Source: Hydrangea macrophylla (lineage: Eukaryota > Streptophyta > Magnoliopsida > Cornales > Hydrangeaceae). Taken from it: a stretch of DNA of 64,000 nt. The position numbers were made by a program, and so were the translations under genes. Shown here piece after piece: positions 30,870 to 43,500 of the stretch. Positions within the stretch are counted from its first letter, which is position 1. Each line of letters begins with the position of its first letter. The stretch is taken from assembly GCA_033977485.1 (NCBI GenBank), contig CM066987.1, forward strand, positions 53,842,533-53,906,532, in the 5' to 3' direction. Below the pieces are notes generated by a model. It saw nothing but the letters and a program-made list of their open reading frames with translations, was not told the origin of the DNA and did no database searches.

Positions 30870-31640
30870 CTGTCGCTAAGATCGTAGGATGTCGGGTGTG
30901 GAAATCACAGGTACTAGGATAGGATCGGAACTTCGTGTCAGGTTTTACGTATGATAGATTTGGACTGCGTGTTGGATTTGGGAGGTTATGTGATTTGGGG
31001 CTTCGTGTCGAGTTTAATATAGCAGGACTACATGTCGAGGGTAGTATGTCAGGGCTGGAGTGTAGTGGTATCTTAGGGCTGCATGCCGTAGTAGCATATC
31101 GGGCTCTATAATAGTATTCAGGAGCTGGGTGCTATAGTGGAGCTAAGTGCTTGTGGAGCTATGTACGGATGTACTACTGTGTGCGGATGGATGTAGTATT
31201 GCTAAGCACTTTGGTATATAGCTGTGTGTGATAGTAAAGTTGTGTGCGGTAGTAAAGCTGTGTGCGATGGTATAGTTGTGTGCAGTAGTATTGCTGAGTG
31301 CTGTGGTATAGTGGTACTGCGTGCTGTGGAATGTCAGGGCTGCATGTTGTATCATATAAGGGCTATGTGTCGTAGTGATAATGTCAGGGCGAGTTGACCA
31401 TAACATATCGAGCGTATTGTCAGGGCGAGTTGGTCATAACGTATCGAGCATATTGGTTGGGCGTGTTGGCCAGGACGTATTGGTTGGATGTGTTGGCCAG
31501 GACGTATTAGGGCGGATTGGCCAGAATACATCAAGGCGAGTTGGCAAGAGAGTGAGGATTACGTGTCTGGTTAACGTATAATGGAAATGGGACTATGTGT
31601 CGGGAATTGACAGACCGTAGGTATAGGACTACGTGCCTAA
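30870..31640 (+). repeat. GT-rich degenerate tandem repeats in 5' LTR
   Basis: Many 18-35 bp variants of gggctgcgtgtcgtagtag and, at 31385-31545, ggcgagttggtcataacgta or cgtgttggccaggacgtatt. Long frames on either strand (for example His/Thr-rich minus frames) are by-products. Confidence 0.85.
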
Positions 31641-31826
31641 TTTATATGAACCCAAGAGTCTATGTTATGTATTGGAATTGGTTGGGACGACGTCCGTTGT
31701 TCTATATTGAGTTAGTGCATACATGCATACAAATGATGAGATGATCCTTTTATTGATACTGTTGTTTTTATATACTGTAAATCTATAGATACTCTGTTAG
31801 TGTTTGCATTCACTCGGCTTTCGTAG

Positions 31827-31970
31827 CTGATGGCATCTATGCTGCTAGATATTCAATGTCCAGCTAGCCAGGATTATGATTATGCAGGAGATGCATACAT
31901 GGATAGAGGCTACGAGGATGGAACCTACGATGATGGAGACTATGCTGGAGATGACTACTACACAAGCTGA
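31827..31970 (+). CDS. Small Tyr/Asp/Gly-rich ORF in 5' LTR
   Basis: 144 bp open after an in-frame TAG at 31824. It reads LMASMLLDIQCPASQDYDYA, GDAYMDRGYEDGTYDDGDYA and GDDYYTS, then TGA. Its counterpart in the 3' LTR (39702-39845) is also 144 bp but has one stop. It has two Met codons near the start. It lies about 300 bp before the LTR end. Related to 16134-16324 and 61205-61348. Function unknown. Confidence 0.4.
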   Translation: MMASMLLDIQCPASQDYDYAGDAYMDRGYEDGTYDDGDYAGDDYYTS

Positions 31971-32288
31971 AGACTGGGAGCTTGCTGTTGATAGTTTATG
32001 CTTATATTTTTAGAGACCATTGTAATAGTTAAGTTTGTAATCAGCATATGTTGCTGTAATGTTTTATTTATATATTCTGCAAACACTTTGGTTTTGTAAT
32101 GGTTAGTATTGAACTCTAATTATATATGTCAACCTTGGAACTTTCCATTTCGTAATTTGAATCATTACTCTGATGGTTTGACTTTGGTTATGGACAATGT
32201 GGTGACTTTCAACTGTCATGGCCTACGGGTCCAAAAAGGAATTTATTTTTCTCGATTTTTGCTACAGCTGGGCGTGACAGGATATTTT

Positions 32289-32300
32289 TGGTATCAGAGC
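32289..32300 (+). other. Primer-binding site, initiator Met-tRNA (gypsy)
   Basis: TGGTATCAGAGC, nine bases after the 5' LTR end. Confidence 0.92.
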
Positions 32301-32541
32301 TAAGGTTTAGTAGTCGCGTTCACCAATTGTCCAATATTTCTTGAGTTTTGAACCTTAAGATTTCTTGAGATAAGGGTTGACTCTAAGAGAACGTTTTTGA
32401 GTTCTTTATATAGACTTGCTTTATTCTTAATGTTATAAAGTTGTAACTACTATATTTAGTTGCAAACTATTTTCTATGACTATTTTTGGATTGGCTACTA
32501 GCCAATAGTTGTTCCTATAGATACCTGATCATACTACATCG

Positions 32542-33590
32542 ATGGTAGGAATGCCTACCCGGAATCGTCCCGTACAGATTGAGGATGCACCCCCAGTACC
32601 CCAGCCTGCTGATCCGACTGGATTGTTTAAAGCCTTTGTGCAGAGGATGGAACAGATCAACAATCCTAACGTGCACAATGGAAATAATCATGGATCACCT
32701 CCAAGACTAGTCGAGGATCAAATTGTAGAGCATTTTCGTCATTTTCGTCTGGAGAAGTTTGACGGGAATACTGAGTCGGGGCAAGCAAAATAGTGGCTCC
32801 GAGAGATGGAAACGATCTTTGACACCCTAGGATGTAATGAGATCGAGAAGCATTAACTGGCGACATTCCAGTTAACTTATGCGGCGGCAGATTGGTGTGA
32901 ATCAGAGAAAGCAACCGTAGGAGGAGATGCGATAGGACGATGCCCTTGATCACATTCAAGGGACTGTTTTGGAAAACTACTTTCCTCAAATAGAGAGGAA
33001 TAAGAAAGAGAGAGAATTCATTGAGCTAAGGCAAGAAAACCTTACCGTAAGGGAGTATACGGTGCAGTTTGAACGATTATCCCATTTTGCTCTTCATATG
33101 ATCGATACCTCAGAGAAGAAGAACACGCAGTATCACCATGGTCTTTCACTGCCACTACAACGGATGACTCGAATCATCAGGGTCAAGCATTCAAAGCTAT
33201 GGTAGGGATGGCAGTCGGTCATGAGGATATTAATGGTCAGGAGCAAGGACGTTTTGGGAATCTACCACCACCCAGGGGTAACCAAGGACCAAGGCCTCCG
33301 ATGCGGTTCCAAGGGAACAAGCACAACTGGACTGGAGAGAGGTAGCAATAACCTGCATTTCCTCAGAATCGCTATGTTGTAACCCAAGCACCTCCCCCAC
33401 AAGGACTCCCTGCTGCTACTGGAAGTAATATCGGTAGATGCTTCAATTGTGGAAAGCTAGGCCACGCGGCTAAGGATTACCGAGCTCCAAAGAACTATAA
33501 CCGGTCAGGCATTCACTATTATAACTATGGCAATCATGGCCATATTAGCAAGGACTGTAAAGCACTCCGTAAGGCATACAACTGACCAAC
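32542..33590 (+). pseudogene. Chromodomain-gypsy gag
   Basis: Gag of the full-length gypsy element. ATG at 32542 heads MVGMPTRNRPVQIEDAPPVP, with VEDQIVEHFRHFRLEKFDGN leading to the capsid domain; similarity crosses stops and frameshifts (WLREMETIFDTLGCNEIEKH, LTYAAADWCESEKA) into 32969-33205 (REFIELRQENLTVREYTVQF). Two zinc knuckles follow near 33435-33560: CFNCGKLGHAAKDY (last Cys is Tyr) and YYNYGNHGHISKDC (first two Cys are Tyr). It is not functional. Confidence 0.85.
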
Positions 33591-33642
33591 TGCTCAGGGC
33601 CAATTTGGACAGGCTCGTATAAATGCTATCCTCCTAGAGAAT

Positions 33643-34002
33643 GTGGGATTTAATGTGGCTGAACAGCAGAACATGGAAGGTACTCTTACATTATTCAGCA
33701 CTCGAGTTAAAGTTCACTTTGTTACAGGTGCTTCGAATTCGTTTATTGCTATCGGGATTGTTAAAGTTTTGGGTTTAGTACCCCAGGCGCTTAATGCAGC
33801 CTTGAATGCGGTATCACCTTTGGGATTAATCGTAAGATTAGGTAAAGTGTGTAAGGACTGTGCCTTAACCCTAGAGGATAGGATTCTTCTTGCAGATCTA
33901 ATCATTTTGTCAATGAAGGAATTTGACATCATCTTAGGATTCGGTTGGCTCGCGAAGTATCGTGCTAGGTTGGATTGTGCCAATATGATGATTACCTTTT
34001 AG
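33643..34002 (+). pseudogene. Chromodomain-gypsy aspartic protease
   Basis: Retropepsin domain, open for 119 codons. The active site reads VHFVTGASNSFI where family members have FDTGASHSFI, so the catalytic Asp is Val (codon gtt for an expected gat). The C-terminal part FDIILGFGWLAKYRARLDC fits the family (usually DVILGMDWL). The frame stops at 34000-34002. Confidence 0.82.
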
Positions 34003-34209
34003 GAAGTCAGCCTTTTGATTTTTAGTGTAACCCCTCTAGCAATGCTTTTCTCACTAGTCGTCTAACAGCTATCGAGAGCTCGAGTTTGAAACTCACGATT
34101 GCACAGATTCCTGTAGTCTGAGACTTTGAGGACGTGTTTCGGAATATTTTAGGATTACCACCTAAGTGGGAGATTGACTTCTGTATCAAGTTAGTGCCTG
34201 GTACTTTAC

Positions 34210-35505
34210 CACAATTGAAGGCTCCTTATTAGATGGCACCAACGGAGATGCAAGAACTAAAGAAGCAAGTACAGGAGCTAGAAGATCTCAAGTTTGTTTG
34301 ACCCAGCACGTCACCTTGGGGAGCTCTAGTGTTGTTCGTCAAAAAGAATGACAGAACTCAACGACTTTGTATCGACTATAGGGAGCTCAACAAGGTCACG
34401 ATTAAGAATAAGTATCCACTCCCAAGGATCGATGATCTGTTTGATCAGTTGCAAGGAGCGATGACTTTCTCGAAGATTAATTTACGATCCGGATATCATC
34501 AACTGTTGGTTCGACCAGAAGATATTTCAAAGACTACTTTCAGGTTGAGTATGAGCCTTATGAATTCTTGGTTATGTATTTTGGATTAACCAACGCTCCA
34601 GCGGTATTCATGGACCTAATGAACAGAGTCTTTAGACCCTACTTAAACCAGTTCATTATCGTGTTCATAGATGATATTTTAATCTACTCAGAGATCGAGA
34701 AAGAACACGATGAACATGTAAGGATCGCACTACAGACCCTCCGAGATAACCAACTGTATGCGAAGTTCAATAAGTGTGAGTTTTGGCTGAAGGAAGTTAA
34801 GTTTCTAGGACATATTGTCTCGCAATATGGAATATCCATAGACTCGATAAAGACAAACGCAATTTTGGATTGGAATATACAACCCACTGTAATGAAAGTC
34901 AGAAGTTTTCTTGGGTTGGTTGGATACTATCGAAGATTTGTGGAAGGATTCTCCAAGATCCCAGGTCCTCTTACTAGACTAACGAAGAAGGATTTGAAGT
35001 TTGAATGGGGTAACAAGCACGAACGCGTATATCAAGAATTGAAGGAGAGATTGACTAGTGTGCCAGTGCTGGTGATACCCAAGAGCGGTGAAAAGTTCAC
35101 CATATATAGCGACGTATAACACCAAGGACTTGGATGTGTTTTGGTGCAAAACGGGAAGGTAATCTCATATGGATCACGATAATTGAAGCCTTACGAGTTG
35201 AATTATCCGACGCATAACCTCGAACAAGCCGCGATTGTCTTTGCTCTCAAAATTTGGAGACATTACCTGTACGGCGAAAAGTTTGATCTGTTCTCGGATC
35301 ATAAGAGTCTGAGATACTTGTTCTCTCAAAGAGAGTTGGACATGAGGCAACAACGTTGGATGGAATTGTTAAAAGATTACGATTTCACATTTCAGTATCA
35401 CCCTGGGAAAACGAATGTAGTGGTTGATGCGTTAAGTCGGAAACCCAAGACGATAGTATTAGCTTTTTTATGGTCAAAGAATGGCAGGCATTGGAAACTT
35501 TAGCT
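34210..35505 (+). pseudogene. Chromodomain-gypsy reverse transcriptase and RNase H
   Basis: RT motifs in order: [40 protein letters not shown] (usually SKIDLRSGYHQ; the first catalytic Asp is Asn), a frameshift near 34560, [31 protein letters not shown] (FIDD intact) and [14 protein letters not shown]. The RNase H part begins FTIYSDV, then a stop, [37 protein letters not shown] and [20 protein letters not shown]. The order and motifs are secure; the gene is broken. Confidence 0.9.
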
Positions 35506-35639
35506 GAATTTGGCATTCAGGCCTTAGGTGTAAGTGAAGGACGATACTTTGGATGTCTCATGGTGCAACCTACCCTCATCAGTCATATTTTGGAGGCACA
35601 ACAGAATAATGAAGGACTTCAGGAGTGGTTCGCGAGCAA

Positions 35640-37010
35640 TGTGGTAAAAGAACCAGAGAAGTAGAGTATTGGTTCGGACGGAGCACTCAAATGCAGAGGC
35701 ATACTTTGTGTGCCTTATGAAGATGATTTTAGAAAGGATGTATTGGACGAAGCTCATAAGTCTCGAATGACTATTCACCTAGGAGGTACAAAGATGTACA
35801 AGGATTTGAAGAAGAACTTCTAGTGGGAAGGTATGAAACGAGGCGTTACGAAACACGTGTCTCAATGTCTCACGTGTAAGCAAGTGAAGGCAGAACATCA
35901 GAAGCCTCCAGGACTTCTACAATAATAACTAGTTCCCGGATAGAAATGTGAGCATATCACTATGGATTTCGTGGTAGGATTGCCAAGATCTCAGCAAAAC
36001 CACGATGTTATTTGCGTAATTGTGATCGACTTACCAAATCGGTGCATTTCATAGCTTATAGTATGTCGTACTCGATCGAACGTCTTAGCCGTATATATAT
36101 ATATATATAACAAGTCGTGCGACTGTACGGTGTACCTGTATCAATCGTATCAGACCGTGATTCAAAATTCACTACAGAGTTCTGGAAGAGTCTACAGACA
36201 GCTATGGGGATGCATTAAACCTGAGCACTGTCTTCCACCCGCAGACGGATGAACAGACTGAACGAGTTAACCAGGTGATGGAGGACATGCTACGAGCGTG
36301 TGTCATTGATTTTGAAAGCTCATGGGAGACTCATCTACCGCTGATAATCTGCATACAACAACATCCACCATTCGAGTATAGAGATGGCACCCTTTGAGGC
36401 ATTGTATGGAAGACCATGCCGATCACCACTGTGTTGGGCAAAGGTTGGAGGCAACCAACTACTTGGACCAGAGTTAGTTCAGGAAACTAATGAGAAGATC
36501 AATATTGTGAAGGAAAGGATGCGTATGGCGCAGAGTAGACACAAGAGTTATGCCGATAAATGCTGCAGAAATTTGGAGTTCAGTGTTGGAGATCACATAC
36601 TTCTCAAAGTATCTCTGGTGCGAGGCATTGTCAGATTCGGACAGAAACAAGGAAAGTTGTCACCATGCTACATTCGACCGTTTGAAATTTTAGAGCGCAT
36701 GGGAAAAGTAGCCTACTGACTTGCACTACCACCCAAGATGTCAGGAGTACATAATGTATTTCATATCAGTACAGAAAGGTTGTACATGATCCGTCACATG
36801 AAATTAACTTCATTGACATTGAGGTAAATAACAATGTGACTTATACTGAAGGACCAGTCTGAATTTTGGATCGAGGAGTCAAGAAGTTGTGGACTAAGGA
36901 AATTCCTCTGGTGAAGGTTCAGTGGAGACACCATGATTAACACGAAGCTTCTTGGGAGTTGGAATCAGAAATGTGTGAGAAGTTTCTAGCTTTGTTTAGT
37001 GACTAGCTAG
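35640..37010 (+). pseudogene. Chromodomain-gypsy integrase with chromodomain
   Basis: Zinc-binding HHCC region: DEAHKSRMTIHLGGTKMYKD and CLTCKQVKAEHQKP. Core: EHITMDFVVGLPRS (first Asp), [12 protein letters not shown] (second Asp), then QTERVNQVMEDMLRAC (Glu). A (TA)n microsatellite (about 36094-36110) lies inside the core. C-terminal region 36384-36719: MAPFEALYGRPCRSPLCWAK and LSPCYIRPFEILERMGKVAY, a stop, then LALPPKMSGVHNVFHIS. The chromodomain at about 36840-37005 reads ILDRGVKKLWTKEIPLVKVQ and EASWELESEMCEKFLALF. Multiple stops. Confidence 0.9.
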
Positions 37011-37038
37011 CTCAGATTTTAGGGACGAAATCTTTGAT

Positions 37039-37047
37039 AGGAGGTGG
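37039..37047 (+). other. Polypurine tract of chromodomain gypsy
   Basis: aggaggtgg, after the conserved gggacgaaatctttgat and five bases before the 3' LTR. Confidence 0.7.
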
Positions 37048-37051
37048 ATTT

Positions 37052-40000
37052 TGCAATATCTATAATTTTTTATTTTATTTTATTAATATAATTTTCAGTT
37101 CCGGGTAGTAATTATAAGATTTCCACTATAATTAATATTATTTCAGAACCCATAATTATACATGTGTTACCCAACCATGCTTATACCCTAAGCCAACCCC
37201 CAAACAACCCCTATCAAGTGGTGGTGAGGTGTCCGTATGAGGTGTTCTATGCTTGAGTGTTTTGTGAGGTGTTATGTGAGGTGTCCATATGAGGTGTTAT
37301 GTGCTTGAGTGTTTTGTGTATGTGTATATAATAAATATACATATTGGTGGTCCTTCCCCCCTTTCCCTATAACCTCCCACTAGTTTTTGAGGAAGAAGAA
37401 AAAAATAGAGAGATTGAAGGAGAAAGGAAAGGAAAGGAAGAAATCTCAAACCACACCGCAACCCCGAACCTATGGTGAGCTCTTAACTCACTTGGTATAT
37501 TTAGATTAATATCTGCATTATCCTTTGTTTATTATTATTATTATTATCAATTAAACTTCAGGCTTTAATATGTTATACCCCGATCATATTATTTCGCTAC
37601 CATTATTAATGATAATAATAATATTATTATTATTAATATTTTTGTTATTATTATTGTTATCACTTTCCGGTTAACCTCGTGTTAATATGTTGCACCCTGA
37701 ACATATTATCTCCGTTATTATTTGTAATACCCTACATTTTCATTGTACTTTTATATTACTTTTTATATAGTAATGAGATTTAGTATGCTTGTATTTTCAT
37801 GTCCTGTAATTTCAGTTTCGATCGATTGAAGAATCGACTAATCTTCAATCGATCGAGAGTTTCATTCTTCTATCGATCGAACGTACTTCGATCGCTCGAA
37901 ACTCTGCCGACCTAAAGCTATGATGTGTCCCCTTTCTCAAGCAATTGAACACTTCTCAATCAATCGAACCCTCTTCTCGATCGATCGATTGAACGCACTA
38001 CAATCGATTGAACATGGTATTATCAGTATACGTGTTCTGCCACCTGCACCTTTCCCCCTCCCTATATATATTTCGGTTCTATGTGTGTGTTTGGGGTTGC
38101 TGAAGTTGAGAGAGAGTTAGAGAGAGGGAGATATACCATTATATATATGCACACTCATATATATACACATACACACACCCCCAAATATATATATATACAC
38201 AAACACTCCTTCACATACACTCCCAGCCAGCAAGAGAAGAGAAGAGAAGAAGAGGAGCATAAGAGATGAGACAGAGAATAGAAGAGAAGAGAAAGAGGAG
38301 AGAGAGAACTCACCCCGAGACCATCCGCGGTTACCCCGAGCTTGCCGACGTCGTCGACGTTAACGGTGAGTGTCCATACTCACTTAGTAGCGCAGATATG
38401 TATGTATATTTGTACTTCGACAAGATTGGATGGGTGTTGAACGTGTGTTAATGGTCTAGTTCATTCTGAGAAGAAAACCAGCATTCAATCGATCGAATTG
38501 CTTTCGAGCGATTGAATACAGACCAATCTCGATCTATCGATCGAACGTGATTCAATCGATCGAACTCCAGATTCTTCAATCGATTGAACTCCAGATTCTT
38601 CAATCGATCCTTGACAGAATGTTAAATTTTTAGTTTGTTTATACCTGTTGAACTATTAACATGTTTATTATCATACGTTGGAAAGCTGTATTGGAATAAT
38701 ACACATGTGGGACAATGGATCTAATGCATTAAATAGTGGAACCAATGTGCATAGTAGTGAGTCTATCGACCGCAGAGGTCAATACTATTTATTATTGGTG
38801 CGTGTGAATTTAGTCGCTAAGATCGTAGGATGTCGAGTGTGGGAATCCCAGGTGCTGGGATAGGATCGAGACTTCGTGTCAGGTTTTACGCATGATAGAT
38901 TTGGACTGCGTGTCAGATTTGGGAGGTTATGTGATGTGGGGCTTCGTGTCGAGTTTAATATAGCGGGACTACGTGTCGAGGGTAGTATGTCAGGGCTAGA
39001 GTGCAGTGGTATCTTAGGGCTACATGCCGTAGTAACATATCAGGGGCTGCATGCTGTAATAGTATTAAGGAGCTGGGTGATATAGTGGAGCTAAGTGCTT
39101 GTGGAGCTATGTGCGGATGTACTGTTGTGTGCGGATGTGCTGTATTATTGCTAAGCACTGTGGTATATAGCTGTGTGCAATAGTAAAGCTGTGTACGGTA
39201 GTAAAGCTGTGTGCGATGGTATAGTTGTGTGATGTAGTATTGATGAGTGCTGTGGTATAGTGGAGCTGCGTCATGTGGAATGTCAGGGCTGCGTGTTGTA
39301 TCATATAAGGGCTATGTGTCGTAGTGACAATGTCAGGGCGAGTTGGTCATAACGTATCGATCATATTGGTTGGACGTGTTGGCCAGGACATACTAGGGTG
39401 GATTGGCCAGAATACATCAAGGCGGGTTGGTCAGAGAGTGAGGACTATATGTTTGGTTAACGTATAAAGGAAATGGGACTGTGTGTCAGGAAATGACAGG
39501 CCGTAGGTATGGGACTATGTGTCTGATTTATGTGGACCCAAGAGTCTATGTTATATATTTGAACTGGTTGGGACGACATTCGTTGTTCTATATTGAGTTG
39601 GTGTACAAACGATGAGATGATACTTTTATTGATAGTGTTGTTTTATATACTACAAATCTATAGATACTCTGTTAGCGTATGCATTCACTCGACTTTCGTA
39701 GCTGATGGTGTTTATGCCGCTGGATATTCGACGTCCAGCTGGCTAGGGTTATGAGTATGCAGGAGATGCATACATGGATAGAGGCTACGAGGATTGAGCC
39801 TACGATAACGGAGGCTATGCTGGAGATGACTACTACGTAAGCTGAAGACTGGGAGCTTGCTATTGATAGTTTATGCTTATGTTTTTAGAGACCGTTGTAA
39901 TAGTTAAGTTTGTAATCGGCATATGTTGCCGTAATGTTTTATTTATATATTCTACAAACACTTTGGTTTTGCAATAGTTAATATTGAACTCTAATTATAT

Positions 40001-40152
40001 TTATCAACCTTAGAACTTTCCAATGCGTGGTTTAAATCATTACTCTGATGGTTTGGCTTTGGTTATGGATAATGTGGTGACTTTCAACTGTCATGGCATA
40101 CGGGTCCAAAAAGGACTTTATTTTCTCTATTTTGTTACTGCGGTGCATGATA
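37052..40152 (+). repeat. 3' LTR of chromodomain gypsy element
   Basis: 3101 bp, starts tgcaatatctataatttttt and ends gcatgata (for an expected TGACA). It parallels the 5' LTR in order: about two 52-bp repeats, hairpin 37475-37491 (gtgagctcttaactcac), module-2 start tgtaataccctac at 37723, palindrome array 1 at 37818-38012, TATA about 38063, GA leader, hairpin 38366-38383 (gtgagtgtccatactcac), array 2 at 38485-38607, tandem repeats 38850-39440, small ORF 39702-39845 (LDIRRPAG, stop, GYEYAGDAYMDRGYED, stop, YDNGGYAGDDYYVS), end. It lacks the copia solo LTR. Small indels separate the two LTRs, so the insertion is not recent. Confidence 0.9.
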
Positions 40153-40584
40153 TGCTTATCCTTACTCTGGTTCACAACCTCTAATTGAAGAATCCTCTCC
40201 TCGAGATGGCTTACATGTTCACTTTCCCGAGTAGATGCAGCAATGATCTTAATGGAGGAAGCTCTAATGCCAACACCAAAAGCCTTAACAAATAGCTCAA
40301 CCTAGCTCGAGAGAGATGGTCTTCCCTTGCCTTTTTTATCTTCTCCTGTCAATATATTTTTATATATTAAAAGATATTTAACACTCCAACTTACTATCAT
40401 TGTTAATGAAATTATACTTACAAATTTGCTCTCGCACTCCGGATTTGCCCACCTATTCTCTTTGGCATTAAAGTGGCATTCACGCAAAACTCTTCAAAAA
40501 CAACATCTTTACCCTCGTTATCTTCAATCTGAGATGTAAAGTTTTTTATTAAGAATTTAGTAACAAACTATGTACAATGGTAAC

Positions 40585-43500
40585 TATGGACATGCGGAAT
40601 TGATTTTTCTTTTGTTTTGAAATTGATTTGAAAAAAGGAAAAGAAAGATTTGTTGAAAATAGATACAGAGTCGTCACTTGGTCTTTAAGGAACCAAGAAA
40701 CCTAATTTTGACTCACCCAAATGGATAAAGGGAATCGACCCTTCATAACCAAAGAACTTGGCTTGGGGTTTTGGTACGAGAGAGAATGAAGCCTCTGTCA
40801 TGACTAAAACACCCTCAACTCGTCCCGTCTCTCGACAGGCCTCAATTAGCATACAATTAATCATCTTCTACTATGTTTGGTTCGACAATTAATACTATGA
40901 TAGTATATTACATCTCATAAGAATCTTAAAATGGAGATCAAAAGATAAGATATCATTCATAAATTCTAAGCCAAGTATCACACAATGTAAAAGTGAAAAA
41001 TCACACAAGCAAACCTAGGAAAAATCGTCTAATCATATATCAAGTAATCAAGTTTTCCTATTCTAGAAGGGGGACATGAATTGTTCTTGAAACAAATGAT
41101 CAAAGAAAATAAAGAATGCTTAGCAAACTAGTATGATGCATGTTGATTCTTGAGAAAAGAAGACCTCTCAATCCCCGGGACGGATGAGAAAGGAAGATCT
41201 ATCGATGTGGAGCATGAAAGTGTGATCAAGTTCATTCCTTGTAATCTTCTTAGATTAGGAGTCACAAAAATCCCAAATCTTGCATGGATGCAATGTATGA
41301 TCCTAGATTGTGCAAAGGTTGTAGTGTGTTTGTGTACATGGATGTTCCAAAGTGAAATAGAAGTCTAAATTATGGATGAATGAATGAAGAATTCCATAGT
41401 AGGATATGTACAAATGTAGTATGAACTACTTTCTAAGAGATGAACTACTTTGGAATGAATGTAAATTGTTGTGAATAGTGGACAGAACTGTGAGCTGATC
41501 TTGTAAAAATGGAAAAGTGGGGTTAAGAATATTTTTAATTCATGATTTTTTTAATGGAGATCATCCTTATTGTGTCTAGAATCCATATCAAAAAGCCAAA
41601 CTACAATAGCTATTACAGATTGAGAGAAATCATATGAACAAGAGAGGTTTCTAAGAAACGGAGTCCGTACTGTCGACTTAAATGTAGAAAATCTTAGAAA
41701 ATGAAAACAAAACATTTAGAGGCCCATATTATATAGAAAGTTCCCTAAGACACTGAAGTTAAAGGGAAAAATAAGTTGGGACCACTCTCTTTGTAAAAGA
41801 GTTCTGGAAAACAAGTTGCCAGTCAACTAAGCTGCTGTGACAGTAAAAACAGAATGTTTAGAAGCAATGTTTGAGTCAAAATGGACCCCTTCCAAGTGCT
41901 TTCAAGTCAAACCAAAAATCATGAGTGTTCTCTAATGAGTTAGGAAGACTTTCCAAGATGTCTTGCAACCATCCATTGAGTATTAAACTCATAATGGCAT
42001 TTTGAAGTTGAATGACTCACTGTTTTGGAGATTTTGAAAAGACAAATATTTTGTTTCTTGAAATCAAAATGAGAGGTTTAAGAGAGGTTTTGAAATAGAG
42101 ATTTTGAAAGTATTTTTCCAACACCAAATAGAGATTATAACTCATTAGAATACCAACATCAAACTTATATCAAGAACTCCCAATGTTTCTTGCACAAACA
42201 TAGTTTTGTTTGAGAATATGACTTCAAGAATACATATGAATGTATTGAAGTTGAAATCATCATCCATCAAACATGTCTTTGAGGTTAAGAGCTACTATCC
42301 ATAAGGATTCACTCTCCTCAAACAAAATGTCATCTAGATGATGATAAGCATGTAAGTAATCAAAGAACACTCAAAAAAGAAATGAGGTAGAAGAGATGAA
42401 CATAGTATGTAAACAATCAAATAAGCAATCAATAGATGATGATCATTGAGATATTGGACTTATAGGTTGGTGTTTCACTCATAGATATTGACATTTAGAC
42501 ATGGAAGTAGCTTCCTAACTCATAAATGCTGAGAGAAATGGTGGTTGGGTTTATTGATGATCAAGTATATAGAAGGATAATGGAAGAACTTGAGTTTAGA
42601 AAATCAATAGAGGAAGCTCCACTTCTCACTTTTAACTCTAACTATTTCTCTCATTCTCTCTACAACGTTTTCAAACTTTTCACTTAGCCCCCCCCCCCCC
42701 CCAAATGAAGAGCAATGGGGGTTTATATACGCAAATTTGGGGTGGTTTTATTATTTAAAAAGTGTTTCCATTGGTCTCAAACATCTGTGAACAAGAAATT
42801 ACGTCGTTTTGGCTTTCAATTATTCAATTTGGACCCCCAAAATAAATTACAAAAATGGATTCGTCAGGGGTTGTGTGCCACCGCGGAAGTGGCCCAATGC
42901 CACCACAGCACTGCTCCTCAGATGCCCAGAAAATTACGTTTAGGCCCCCAGAGGTTCTGATATTTGCAAAAAGGCCATATTTCGTCCGAAAGTCACAAAA
43001 AATGCGTACGAACTCCAAATTGAGCTTGTGATATACCGTTGGAAAGGAAATGGAGTCTACTTTCCATAAAAAAATAGTTCTGAGTCAGGTCACTTTGAAA
43101 AGTTTTGCGGTGTGCGCTATAAAAGCCGATTTGATCGCCTTTTTCACATTCAAAAATTCATAATAAATTCGTTTTAAATCCAGAAATTATGTGCGATATA
43201 CCATTGGAAAGATATTGATCTCTAGTATCCATGAAAAAATTTTGAAAAATGATACGGCGCTCCGTTTTCAAAGTCAACTTTTAGGTCAAATCGCTCAAAT
43301 TTGGAATCTCTAGGAAGTTCTGGGAACCTCTGGGAGCTCCCAGGAAGTGACGTTTTCGTCCGATTCTTCTAAAACTCATTTTATCACTTTTCTTATGACA
43401 TAGCATGTTTCAAGAACTTTTGGTCCAAATTTGGGAGTTTTTGGGCTTTCAGGGGTATTTTGGTCATTTGCACAACTTTCTGAGTATTTTGAGAGATAGA

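Larger units (their letters stand above)
27512..32279 (+). repeat. 5' LTR of chromodomain gypsy element
   Basis: 4768 bp, of which 1508 bp are the inserted copia solo LTR and one target copy. Starts cgtaatacctgta (expected TGTAATACC) and ends gggcgtgaca. It has two tandem promoter-like modules: module 1 (27512-28255) with 52-bp repeats, a TATA-like tract, leader and hairpin; module 2 (from 28256, tgtaataccctgcatttt) with palindrome array, TATA, leader, hairpin, second array, tandem repeats, small ORF and end. The solo LTR at 61035-63343 and LTR A have only module 2. Confidence 0.88.
27512..40152 (+). mobile_element. Chromodomain Ty3/gypsy element (Tekay/Del-like), full length, inactive
   Basis: Complete + strand element: 5' LTR 27512-32279, Met-tRNA primer site, gag, protease, reverse transcriptase, RNase H, integrase, chromodomain, polypurine tract, 3' LTR 37052-40152. 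Integrase follows reverse transcriptase (gypsy order). It is inserted in the CACTA Ptta gene; flanks tgctc (27507-27511) and tgctt (40153-40157) are a 5-bp duplication with one change. The host coding frame on the minus strand resumes on the far side, which confirms the edges. All genes carry stops and frameshifts. Its 5' LTR has itself been hit by a copia element, now a solo LTR. Confidence 0.92.

Noticed and set aside
31143..31581. Frames of 60-87 codons (His/Thr-rich on the minus strand, Val/Gly-rich on the plus strand)
   Set aside because: They are translations of LTR tandem repeats; similar ones recur at 38955-39304 and 61541-62118.
42715..43018. Short frames at 42715-42960 (+) and 42824-43018 (-)
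   Set aside because: They lie inside the 3-kb solo LTR and show no protein-like motif.
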